Origin: an uncultured Collinsella sp.
GTDB lineage: Bacteria > Actinomycetota > Coriobacteriia > Coriobacteriales > Coriobacteriaceae
DNA length: 8,149 nt
NCBI GenBank assembly: GCA_958403385.1
Contig: CATXXC010000031.1
Location: 1-8,149, forward strand
Direction: 5' to 3'
The translations under genes and the position numbers were made by a program. Below are positions 1 to 6,702 of this stretch, in pieces. Under the pieces are notes generated by a model. That model made no database searches. It saw nothing but the letters and a program-made list of their open reading frames with translations, and was not told the DNA's origin. Numbering within the stretch: the stretch's first letter is position 1; the number at the start of each line of letters is the position of its first letter.

Positions 1-90
1 CGCCGGGCCGACTCGCTTCGGATGGGGCTCTACACCAACTTTCTCGACACTACCTTAAGTGCTTTCCTTTGCGTGCGGAACTCGCGATAA
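1..90 (+). CDS. Possible 3' end of a plus-strand gene (partial, weak)
   Basis: Frame 1 is open from the first base to a TAA at 88-90 and reads as 29 residues ending in LSAFLCVRNSR. A perfect hairpin followed by a T-rich tract begins about 50 bases later on the same strand (142-176), which is where a terminator of a plus-strand gene would sit, and the neighbouring operon is on the opposite strand, so a convergent gene end is plausible. Against it, the last codons lie inside a 25-bp sequence that recurs inverted at 302-326, so this may be a dispersed repeat rather than a conserved C-terminus. The string GLYTNF resembles a stretch I recall from amidases, but no catalytic motif is in view and I assign no function. 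Confidence 0.25.
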   Translation, partial: RRADSLRMGLYTNFLDTTLSAFLCVRNSR

Positions 91-91
91 A
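67..91 (+). repeat. 25-bp dispersed repeat, copy A (inverted relative to copy B)
   Basis: These 25 bases begin CTTTGCGTGCGG and end CGCGATAAA, and are identical to the reverse complement of 302-326. Identity stops abruptly at both ends. Two copies within 260 bases suggest a mobile or recombining intergenic repeat. Its family is not known to me. Confidence 0.85.
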
Positions 92-141
92 GTTCACATG
101 CGCCGCCCGGCTCCCGCCGCTCTCGGGGGCTCCCATCCCAA

Positions 142-176
142 ATGCGGAGCAAAGCTCCGCATACCATCTTTTTCTT
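142..176 (+). terminator. Intrinsic terminator, plus strand
   Basis: A perfect 9-bp stem, ATGCGGAGC paired with GCTCCGCAT, with a 3-base AAA loop (142-162) is followed after ACCA by CTTTTTCTTT. On the plus strand this has the form of a Rho-independent terminator. On the minus strand the stem is followed by TTTGGG and is much weaker. It probably ends transcription of a plus-strand gene lying mostly to the left of the window. Confidence 0.6.
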
Positions 177-271
177 TCAGCTAAAGCACGCCGGAAATTC
201 GACGCTGGCTTGTTAATCTTGCTGGACGTTGTCGACGCCAAACCAGCTCGGAAGCTATATCGATACAGGAA

Positions 272-304
272 GGTCCCCGGCCGGAGGGGCCGGATATAAG
301 GTTT
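272..304 (+). repeat. 33-bp inverted repeat, left arm
   Basis: The arm starts GGTCCCCGGCCGG and ends ATATAAGGTTT. It is a perfect reverse complement of 374-406, with the identity ending sharply on both sides. Within the arm CCCC (275-278) can also pair with GGGG (286-289), so each arm can fold alone or pair with its partner across 69 bases. Confidence 0.95.
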
Positions 305-326
305 ATCGCGAGTTCCGCACGCAAAG
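302..326 (-). repeat. 25-bp dispersed repeat, copy B
   Basis: Read on the minus strand, this is identical to 67-91. It overlaps the 33-bp left arm by three bases (302-304), so on the minus strand the two repeats form a continuous 55-base composite unit from 326 down to 272. Copy A carries only the first part of that composite, and the right arm at 374-406 only the second. Confidence 0.85.
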
Positions 327-356
327 AAGGCCACTTAATGTGGCCTTCGTCTTGCG
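320..356 (-). terminator. Terminator-like hairpin at the end of the operon
   Basis: The core stem GAAGGCCAC (326-334) pairs perfectly with GTGGCCTTC (340-348) around the loop TTAAT. Outer bases CGCAA (320-324) can pair with TTGCG (352-356) across a small internal loop. On the minus strand the stem runs into CTTCTTTGCG, so the U-tract is short and termination may be leaky or helped by Rho. It lies 63 bases beyond the stop of tsaB-rimI-tsaD and is the best terminator candidate for the six-gene operon. Confidence 0.55.
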
Positions 357-373
357 CAGGACTGTAGAGCAGG

Positions 374-406
374 AAACCTTATATCCGGCCCCTCCGGCCG
401 GGGACC
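374..406 (-). repeat. 33-bp inverted repeat, right arm
   Basis: This is a perfect reverse complement of 272-304. It ends 12 bases from the stop codon of the operon's last gene, so the operon mRNA would contain both arms and could form a long, very stable stem around the 326-348 hairpin. The structure could protect the 3' end of the message from exonucleases, which is inference. Confidence 0.95.
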
Positions 407-418
407 GCGCCTTTGCGG

Positions 419-2803
419 CTACAGCGTCATGTTCGGATCGGCGTCGACGTCGAACGGCGAGATTTCTCCTCGGTCGAATTTACGGCGGGCGACCTCCGCG
501 ATCATGGCGGCGTTGTCGGTGCATGCCGAGAGAGGCGGCACCGTTACGCGGATCCCCTGACGCCCGAGCTTCTTGATCATCATCTCGCGCAGATGCGGAT
601 TGGCCGAGACGCCACCACCGATGCAATACTCCTTGCACCCGGTGGCATGCAGCGCGTTCTTGGCCTTCTTGTACTGAACGTCAAAGACCGCGGCCTCAAA
701 CGAAGCCGCAAGGTCGGGCAGATGAATCGTACGCCCGGCTTTGGTCTCCTGCTCAATGTAGAGCGTCACCGCCGTCTTGAGGCCCGAAAGCGAGAATCGA
801 TAGTCTCCCCTACTATTGAGCGCACGGGGGAAGTCAATCGCGCGGGGATTGCCCGTCTCGGCCAGTTTGGAAATGATGGGGCCGCCGGGATAGCCCAGGC
901 CCAGCGCCTTAGCCACCTTGTCGAAGGCCTCACCCACGGCGTCGTCGAGCGTCTCGCCGAGCACCTCGTAGTCGCCCCACGCCCTGACGTGAACAAGCAT
1001 GGTATGACCGCCCGAGACGAGCGTGAAGATAAACGGCGGTTTGAGATCGGGCTGCGCCAGCAGGTTGGCGAACAGATGGCCCTCAAGGTGATTGACGCAC
1101 ACGAGCGGCTTGCCGGCGGCATAGGCAAAGCCCTTGGCGAAGGCGACGCCCACCACCAGAGCACCCACCAGGCCCGGACCCTGCGTCACGCCAACAGCGG
1201 CGAGTTCGCTCGGCGCGATGGCTCCGCCCTCAAGACCAAGCGATGCCGCGGCATCCTCGAGCGCCGCGTCCACGACGCTCACGATCACCTCAACGTGCTT
1301 GCGCGAAGCGATCTCGGGCACTACGCCGCCAAAACGGGCATGAAAATCGATCTGCGTCGAAACCTGATTGGCCAGCATATTACCGTCCGCATCGATAATC
1401 GCCACAGCCGTCTCATCGCACGAACTCTCGATGGCAAGCACCAGGCGGCGACGCTCAATTTCGGCGCGCTCCTCAACGGTTCGCTCGGGTGCAGGTAGCG
1501 GCCATACACGCTGCTCAGCCGCCGTCGGCTCGGGCGAAGCGTTGTCGACCGGGAGCACCAAGGGCAGCGGCGCCGTCATGACGATGGCATCTTTGCCAGC
1601 ACCGTAGTAACCGCGGCGGCGGCCCGCCTCGGTAAAGCCCAGAGAGGCATAGAGCGCAATAGCGCCCTCATTGCCGTCCTCGACCTCGAGCGAAGCCGTG
1701 GTGCAGCCGAGCATCTGGGCATCGTAGCTCACGTGCGACAGCAGCTTGCGGGCAATACCCCCGCGGCGATGCTTCGGGTCGACGGCAACATCCAGAATCT
1801 GCACGTCACCGTCTACGACCATGCCGCCGGCAAGGCCCAGCAGCTGACCGTCGTCGTGCGCCACCCACCAGCTGCGCGGCGCCGCAACATCCTCGCCCAG
1901 CTCGGATAGAAACATGCCCGGCGTCCATGCCTCGTGCCCAGCGCCTTCAAAGCAGGCGGCCTCCAGCGCACTCGCACCCTCGGCATCCGCCGCACCCATG
2001 GGGCGGAATTGCAGATGGCGACCAGCGAGCTCATCGGCGACGCCCGTAATTTCGCTCTGCGCGCTCTCGGCAAGACCGAGGCGTTTGCGCTCGTTTTCCT
2101 CGGCGTCAGAAAGGCGCGTATAGATCGGAAGGACGCGGGCCGGGTCGCCGTCACCCGCGGCATGTGCAAGGAGGAGGCCCTCGCCCGAAGGCCACCACAA
2201 GCCGCGCTCTACGCAGCGAGCGACCTCATCCTCGCCCAGCAGCTTGCCATAGCGCACGAGACCGTCGCCAGTCAGCTGAACCTGGCCCCAGTCCGCGGCT
2301 TGGCGCCACTCATCAAGCGCCACAGCAGCCTTGACCACGTGCTCGCGCTCAAACTGACGTTCGGGGCCCTCGTCGCCCAGCACATACAAAGCCGGATACA
2401 CCTCGCCGCGCATGGCATCGGCCAGAATGCCGAGCTTGCCACGCACGCCAGCCTTCCACGCGGTCCATGCGCAGGCATCGAGCGTCGACACACCCAGCAG
2501 CGGCACGTTGGCACCGCGCGCCAAGCCCTTGGCGGTAGAAATGCCGATACGCACGCCGGTAAACGAACCCGGACCGCGACCGACGACGTAACTGCCCACG
2601 TCAGTACGGTCCATGCCAGCCTGAGTAAGCACGCTGTCGACGGTATTCACGAGCTCCACATTGGCATGGCGACGGCACATATGGTCGCCACTCACCAGCT
2701 TCGCCTCGCCCGTCTGCCCATCAATCCAGCTTGCCGCGCAGGCAAGCATATCGGTCGAAGTATCGAGCGCCACCACCAGCGCGTAATCGTTATGCAAGCT
2801 CAT
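419..2803 (-). CDS. tsaB-rimI-tsaD: TsaB-RimI-TsaD triple fusion: t6A37 tRNA threonylcarbamoyltransferase with N-terminal acetyltransferase domain
   Basis: This 794-residue cytoplasmic protein joins three enzymes usually encoded separately. Residues 1 to about 235 are TsaB, the ASKHA-fold partner of TsaD, with LDTST at 13-17 and GRGPGSFTGVRIG at 75-87. Residues about 262-412 are a GNAT acetyltransferase of RimI type, which acetylates the N-terminus of ribosomal protein S18 in the classical case. They show an acetyl-CoA loop RRGGIA at 346-351, LYASLGF and a late RRRGYY. Residues about 453-794 are TsaD, which transfers threonylcarbamoyl to A37 of ANN-decoding tRNAs. They show ESSCDETA, metal-binding H572 and H576 in HLEGH, SGGHT, GYPGGP, FSLSGLK, GGGVSANPHLR and D763 in CTDNAA. 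All key residues look intact. A TTG start at 2821 is possible, but the ATG at 2803 has AAGG (2813-2816) nine bases upstream and overlaps the tsaE stop by 14 bases, suggesting coupled translation. The partner ATPase TsaE is encoded just upstream. TsaC, which makes the intermediate, is not in the window. Confidence 0.96.
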   Translation of the reverse strand: MSLHNDYALVVALDTSTDMLACAASWIDGQTGEAKLVSGDHMCRRHANVELVNTVDSVLTQAGMDRTDVGSYVVGRGPGSFTGVRIGISTAKGLARGANVPLLGVSTLDACAWTAWKAGVRGKLGILADAMRGEVYPALYVLGDEGPERQFEREHVVKAAVALDEWRQAADWGQVQLTGDGLVRYGKLLGEDEVARCVERGLWWPSGEGLLLAHAAGDGDPARVLPIYTRLSDAEENERKRLGLAESAQSEITGVADELAGRHLQFRPMGAADAEGASALEAACFEGAGHEAWTPGMFLSELGEDVAAPRSWWVAHDDGQLLGLAGGMVVDGDVQILDVAVDPKHRRGGIARKLLSHVSYDAQMLGCTTASLEVEDGNEGAIALYASLGFTEAGRRRGYYGAGKDAIVMTAPLPLVLPVDNASPEPTAAEQRVWPLPAPERTVEERAEIERRRLVLAIESSCDETAVAIIDADGNMLANQVSTQIDFHARFGGVVPEIASRKHVEVIVSVVDAALEDAAASLGLEGGAIAPSELAAVGVTQGPGLVGALVVGVAFAKGFAYAAGKPLVCVNHLEGHLFANLLAQPDLKPPFIFTLVSGGHTMLVHVRAWGDYEVLGETLDDAVGEAFDKVAKALGLGYPGGPIISKLAETGNPRAIDFPRALNSRGDYRFSLSGLKTAVTLYIEQETKAGRTIHLPDLAASFEAAVFDVQYKKAKNALHATGCKEYCIGGGVSANPHLREMMIKKLGRQGIRVTVPPLSACTDNAAMIAEVARRKFDRGEISPFDVDADPNMTL

Positions 2804-3296
2804 CTTGTACAGCCTTATCAATCAAATCGGAAAGCTCCGCTGCGCGTTCGCCGTGCGCCTCGAGCGTTATCGTTCGCACGTCGCTATCGTTGTCATCACG
2901 CTTAAGCGTTACCGAAAGATACTCGTCTGTCAGTTCGTCCTGGAACTGTTCGCCCCACTCCAACAGACAGGCACCCTCATAGCCCAATACATCGAAAATG
3001 CCCGTATCCTCGAGCTCGTAAGCATGCTCCAGACGGTACAGGTCAAAGTGGAACAGCGGAATACGCCCCTGGTCATGAACGGCCATGAGTGCGAATGTGG
3101 GGCTCGTGACCATATGGCCGTCGCCCAAACCACGCGAAACGCCCTTGGTAAAGTGGGTTTTGCCCACCCCGAGGCCGCCGGTCAAGATCAGCACATCACC
3201 GTCTTCCAGACACGGCGCAACCAACTCGCCAAAATGCTCCGTATCGGCAGAGCAAACCGTTTTATAAATACCTACCCCCAGGCGCTCCAGGGACAT
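2790..3296 (-). CDS. tsaE: TsaE, ATPase of the t6A37 tRNA modification complex
   Basis: The 168-residue product has the normal length of the TsaE (YjeE) P-loop family, whose ATPase activity is needed for turnover of the TsaB-TsaD complex in bacterial t6A synthesis. The Walker A loop is TGGLGVGKT (39-47), followed by the family signatures TSPTF (64-68), HFDLYRL (83-89) and LEWGE (112-116). The ATG at 3296 is preceded by AAGGAG (3302-3307) at five bases, which fixes the start. The gene begins 12 bases after the uracil-DNA glycosylase stop and its last codons overlap the start of tsaB-rimI-tsaD by 14 bases, so the ATPase and its partners are made from adjacent coupled cistrons. All seven arginine codons are of the CGN type. 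Confidence 0.95.
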   Translation of the reverse strand: MSLERLGVGIYKTVCSADTEHFGELVAPCLEDGDVLILTGGLGVGKTHFTKGVSRGLGDGHMVTSPTFALMAVHDQGRIPLFHFDLYRLEHAYELEDTGIFDVLGYEGACLLEWGEQFQDELTDEYLSVTLKRDDNDSDVRTITLEAHGERAAELSDLIDKAVQDELA

Positions 3297-3308
3297 ATAT
3301 GCTCCTTA

Positions 3309-3929
3309 TTATTCCGAGGCACCCTCTGGCGCGGGATGCCGCTCCAGATAGTCGCCCAGCATCTTAAAGTCTTCCTCCAGTAGCTCCTGCCACGCCGGAT
3401 TACGCAGCGCCGCCGCCGGATGGAACGTGGGCATCACCACAAAATGCCCCATCTGATGGAACCTGCCGCGCAGCTTGGTGATGCCGATCTCGGTTTTAAG
3501 CACAAAGTGCGTCGCAGGGTTACCGAGCGTCACGATGATATCGGGCCAAATGCTTCGAATCTGCTCACGCAAAAACGGTGAACAGGCCAGCACTTCCTCG
3601 GGCCGAGGATTGCGATTTCCCGGTGGGCGACACTTGAGCACGTTGGCAATGTAGACGTCCTCGCGCTTGAGGCCAGCCAGCGACAGGATACCGTTAAGAT
3701 CCTCGCCCGCCGCCCCCACAAACGGTTCGCCTTGCAGGTCCTCGTTACGCCCCGGCGCCTCGCCGATAAACATTACGCGGGCTTGGGGGTTTCCCACGCC
3801 AAACACGATGTTATGGCGCGACTGATAGAGCTGGCAGAGATGGCAGTCGCCTAAAACAGCCTCAATCTCCTCGAGCGCAACCTCGCGCGGCGCTTGGTGA
3901 CTATGTCCGGGGATGTGCATGACACCCAT
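3309..3929 (-). CDS. udg: Uracil-DNA glycosylase, family 4 (4Fe-4S)
   Basis: The enzyme removes uracil from DNA, opening base-excision repair. Four cysteines at 29, 32 (CHLC), 100 (KCRPPGNR) and 116 (ACSPF) match the iron-sulfur ligands of family 4. The active-site motif GEAPGRNED lies at 56-64, FVGAAG at 70-75, and the DNA-contacting motif HPAAALRNP at 170-178. At 206 residues the length is typical of the family. An upstream ATG at 3977 is open in frame but would overlap alr by 40 bases. The ATG at 3929 has TAGGAG (3935-3940) at five bases, and this site includes the alr stop codon, so I chose it. The spacing couples the gene to alr and tsaE in one transcript. It has no metabolic link to its neighbours that I can name. 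Family 5 is less likely because all four cysteines and the GEAPG/ED pattern fit family 4. Confidence 0.94.
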   Translation of the reverse strand: MGVMHIPGHSHQAPREVALEEIEAVLGDCHLCQLYQSRHNIVFGVGNPQARVMFIGEAPGRNEDLQGEPFVGAAGEDLNGILSLAGLKREDVYIANVLKCRPPGNRNPRPEEVLACSPFLREQIRSIWPDIIVTLGNPATHFVLKTEIGITKLRGRFHQMGHFVVMPTFHPAAALRNPAWQELLEEDFKMLGDYLERHPAPEGASE

Positions 3930-3937
3930 AGTGGCTC

Positions 3938-5083
3938 CTACACGTAGACCTTGTCGAGACGCATGCCAAAGCCGCAAGCAACCTCGTAGTTAATCGTGCC
4001 GCGCAGTCGGGCCATCTCATCCATGGTGATCTCGGCATCACCATCGCGGCCGACAATAATCATCTCGTCGCCATACTCGGCCTCGGGAATCTCATGCGCC
4101 GGATTGGACTGGATGGCGACCATAAACTGATCCATGCAGATGTTACCCACCTGACGCACGCGCTCGCCGCGATACAGCACGTCCATACGATTGGAGAGCG
4201 TACGCGAAAGACCATCGGCATATCCGATCGGCAGCGTGCAAATCTGAACGCGTGTGCGCGGCACGCGGTAGGTAAATCCGTAGCCCACGCCTTCGCCCAT
4301 TGCAGGATGTGCCACGCGCGTCACGCGCGCGTGAACGCTCATGACGGGGTCCAGCTGCATTACGCGGCTGCTCAGCTCGCACGGCTGCATGCCGTACAAG
4401 CCAACGCCGGCGCGAATCATATCAAAATGCATCGAGGGATCGAGCATCGAGGACGGCGTGTTGGCACAGTGCACGATACCGCACTCAAAACCCGCGTCCT
4501 TAATGGCTTGAACGGCCTCGGTAAAGCGTTGGCACTGCAGCTTGTAGTCCCAACCCGAAGGTTCATCGGCCGTTGCGAAGTGCGTAAAGACGCCATCGCA
4601 CTGGATACCGCGATGGAAGCTAATACCACGAACAAAGTCGAGCACCTGTGTGTAGTGAACACCGATGCGGTTCATGCCCGTCTCGATGGCTAGATGGTAC
4701 TTACCCACCTTGCCTGCCGCGACAGCGCACTCGCCATAGGCAAGGGCGAAATCGGACGTATAGACCGAAGGCATGATATCGAATTCGAGCAACGTCGGAA
4801 TGGCCTCGATAGGCGGCTCGCTCAGGATGAGGATGGGTTTCGTGATCCCGCCCTGTCGGAGCTCAACACCCTCGTTGACCGTTGCCACCGCGAACATGTC
4901 GGCTCCGGCCGAGTACATGATTTTGGCGCACTCGACGGCACCATGGCCATAGGCATCGGCCTTGACCACGCAGCACAGTCGCTGACGTGGATCGAGCAGG
5001 TTCTTGTAAGCCCTCGTGTTGCGGCGAAGCGCCCCTCGGTCAATCTCAACCCAGGACCAGCGCGTCAAATCGGCTTTATTCAT
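3938..5083 (-). CDS. alr: Alanine racemase
   Basis: This PLP enzyme interconverts L- and D-alanine, supplying D-alanine for peptidoglycan. The 381-residue product has the normal family length and two-domain order: an N-terminal TIM barrel with the PLP lysine K41 in VVKADAYGHG, ETGMNRIG around R139, and a C-terminal beta domain bearing the second catalytic residue Y268 in VGYGFTYR. IGYADGLSR (286-294) and GNICMDQ (313-319) are further signatures. The ATG at 5083 lies two bases after the stop of the NAD(P)HX repair gene. Unlike its neighbours alr has no clear purine-rich ribosome-binding site, since upstream bases read GGATGACTAATC, so translation probably depends on re-initiation by ribosomes finishing the previous gene. 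Its stop codon forms the start of the ribosome-binding site of udg. Confidence 0.97.
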   Translation of the reverse strand: MNKADLTRWSWVEIDRGALRRNTRAYKNLLDPRQRLCCVVKADAYGHGAVECAKIMYSAGADMFAVATVNEGVELRQGGITKPILILSEPPIEAIPTLLEFDIMPSVYTSDFALAYGECAVAAGKVGKYHLAIETGMNRIGVHYTQVLDFVRGISFHRGIQCDGVFTHFATADEPSGWDYKLQCQRFTEAVQAIKDAGFECGIVHCANTPSSMLDPSMHFDMIRAGVGLYGMQPCELSSRVMQLDPVMSVHARVTRVAHPAMGEGVGYGFTYRVPRTRVQICTLPIGYADGLSRTLSNRMDVLYRGERVRQVGNICMDQFMVAIQSNPAHEIPEAEYGDEMIIVGRDGDAEITMDEMARLRGTINYEVACGFGMRLDKVYV

Positions 5084-5085
5084 GA

Positions 5086-6702
5086 TTAGTCATCCGACCC
5101 TTCGTCCATGATTCCCAGATCATCGAGTGCATCCTTTGCCGCCAATTCCATGGCAGGACCGATCAAGTCGATCAGATCGGTCGCAATAACACTCTTCTCA
5201 CCATACTCCGTCGCCGCGGCAAAACCCGCGTAACTGTGAAGCGCAACGGCATACGAATACAGCAGCTCCCAGCGATCCATCTCATCACGCATGGTAGCCA
5301 GTGTGCCAGCCAAAATGCCCGCAAGAACATCGCCCGAACCGGCAGTCGCCAACGACGCCGGACCCGAGAGCGGCAAAAGCACGCGCTCAACGCCACAGAT
5401 AGCCGTCGTCGGCCCCTTGGCAATAACCACGAGATTGTCGGAGCCAGCAGCCCAGACAATCTTCTGCGCGGCCGCAATTGCAGTCCCCAGATCGTTAACC
5501 TCGTCACCGGCAACCAAGCGCGAAAGCTCGCGATAGTGCGGCGTCATGACGAGCGGCTGCTCACGGCGGTACATCTCTGGGTTGCTATCGATACCGTCGA
5601 TAGCAATCTTAGAAAGGCAGTTGAGCGCATCGGCATCAAGGATCAGCGGCACATCAAGCTCCAACAAGCCCGAAACCACCTGCATGGCGCCGGCAGACGT
5701 CGTCATGCCGGGACCGCACAGTACGCAGCTGTACTTCTTTGCAATCTCGCACACGGTCATACGAGCAGCGGCACCAAAAGAGCCGCGGGAATCAGACGGA
5801 ATGGCAAAAACCGGAATCGAGGGAAGTGCCATACGAATAAGATTGGCACACGCATCAGGCGTCGCGACAGCCACATAGCCGGCACCCGCGCGGGCAGCAG
5901 ACTTGGCGGCCATAATGGCAGCGCCAGGATACTGCGCCGAGCCGGCAACAATAAGGACGGAACCGCGAGAATACTTATCGATATTCGTGGGCAGCGGAGC
6001 AAAGAAATCCACCAGGTCACCGGGCTCGACTATCTCGGCGGCATGGTCGACATCATCGATGACCTCATCAAGGCGATCATAGAGGCCACCGCAAACCAGA
6101 TCACCGGCGTACTCTGGGCCATCAGCGCTGTAGAGGCCAATCTTGGGCGTGATCATCGTGACCGTACACTCGGCACGGATGCAATCATCGTCGACAACAC
6201 CGGTTTCGGCATTCAGACCGGAAGGAACATCGATGGACACCACATGGTCAGCGCAGTCGTTAACTGTCGGAATCCAGATGGAGAACGGTGCACGCAGGTC
6301 ACCGTGGAAACCGGTACCAAAAATAGCGTCAACAACAACGTCGGCCTTATCGATCAAAACCTCAAGCTCATCTCGCGAGGGACCGACACATACATGTACG
6401 TCACGGCCGGCGGTACGGCGGGCAACATGGCGAGCCAGAGCGGCAGGAATCTCATCCGGCTCGACCGGAGACACGATGTCCACGTCAACGCCCTTATGGC
6501 TCAAGATATCAGCCGCGACCCAGCCGTCGCCACCGTTGTTGCCAAAACCGACCAGAACAAGGACGCGATCGGGATTGAGCTTTAGAATTTCACGAGCAGC
6601 AAACTCACCCGCCAGTTCCATAAGCTCGGCCTTCGAAGTTCCTTCGCGTTCGATAATATCTTCGAGGCGAACGACTTCCTCGGTACTCAAAACCGGTTTC
6701 AT
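5086..6702 (-). CDS. nnr: Bifunctional NAD(P)HX epimerase / ADP-dependent dehydratase
   Basis: The enzyme repairs hydrated NADH and NADPH: the epimerase interconverts R and S forms and the dehydratase restores the S form using ADP (ATP in some relatives). Residues about 1-235 are the YjeF_N epimerase, with GFGNNGGDGW at 52-61, DAIFGTG at 125-131 and SIDVPSGLN at 156-164. Residues about 240-520 are the ribokinase-like carbohydrate-kinase dehydratase, with KYSRGSVLIVAGS from 243, CGPGM at 329-333, DADALN at 356-361, MTPHYREL from 386 and TAGSGDVLAGILAG at 453-466. The usual TPHxGE motif reads TPHYRE here. The 538-residue length is normal for the fused form. The ATG directly abuts the acpS stop codon, and AGGAG (6708-6712) lies five bases upstream inside acpS. 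The neighbourhood with acpS and alr is a recurring arrangement in Gram-positive bacteria. Confidence 0.95.
   Translation of the reverse strand: MKPVLSTEEVVRLEDIIEREGTSKAELMELAGEFAAREILKLNPDRVLVLVGFGNNGGDGWVAADILSHKGVDVDIVSPVEPDEIPAALARHVARRTAGRDVHVCVGPSRDELEVLIDKADVVVDAIFGTGFHGDLRAPFSIWIPTVNDCADHVVSIDVPSGLNAETGVVDDDCIRAECTVTMITPKIGLYSADGPEYAGDLVCGGLYDRLDEVIDDVDHAAEIVEPGDLVDFFAPLPTNIDKYSRGSVLIVAGSAQYPGAAIMAAKSAARAGAGYVAVATPDACANLIRMALPSIPVFAIPSDSRGSFGAAARMTVCEIAKKYSCVLCGPGMTTSAGAMQVVSGLLELDVPLILDADALNCLSKIAIDGIDSNPEMYRREQPLVMTPHYRELSRLVAGDEVNDLGTAIAAAQKIVWAAGSDNLVVIAKGPTTAICGVERVLLPLSGPASLATAGSGDVLAGILAGTLATMRDEMDRWELLYSYAVALHSYAGFAAATEYGEKSVIATDLIDLIGPAMELAAKDALDDLGIMDEGSDD

Larger units (their letters stand above)
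91..418. other. Non-coding repeat-rich stretch between the operon end and the left edge
   Basis: This 328-base gap follows the stop of the last operon gene. It holds a plus-strand terminator-like hairpin (142-176), a 90-base stretch without recognisable signals (180-270), a perfect 33-bp inverted repeat (272-304 and 374-406), the second copy of a 25-bp repeat (302-326), and a hairpin lying almost exactly at the centre of the inverted repeat (326-348). Open frames crossing it in both directions have no usual start signals and run through the palindromes, so I treat none as a gene. Confidence 0.7.

Noticed and set aside
1..60. Similarity of GLYTNF to a stretch recalled from amidases
   Set aside because: Six residues are not enough; no Ser-Ser-Lys triad or other amidase motif is in the window.
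50..334. 94-codon minus-strand open frame in the intergenic region
   Set aside because: It starts inside the terminator-like hairpin and runs through the 33-bp arm, the 25-bp repeats and the 142-162 hairpin; it has no ribosome-binding site and no family resemblance.
2801..2821. TTG start at 2821 for tsaB-rimI-tsaD
   Set aside because: The ATG at 2803 has AAGG nine bases upstream and gives the N-terminus expected of TsaB; the TTG has no better signal and would add six unconserved residues.
413..2905. Long plus-strand open frames of 361 and 323 codons opposite tsaB-rimI-tsaD
   Set aside because: They lie antisense to a gene with intact domain motifs, are rich in His, Arg and Ala as expected from the complement of GC-rich codons, and contain no recognisable family motif.
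3927..3977. ATG at 3977 for the uracil-DNA glycosylase
   Set aside because: It would overlap alr by 40 bases, and its extra 16 residues are the out-of-phase translation of the alr end. The ATG at 3929 has a perfect site at the right distance.
4094..5089. Plus-strand open frames of 199 and 131 codons opposite alr
   Set aside because: They are antisense to a complete alanine racemase with all catalytic residues, and show no protein signature.
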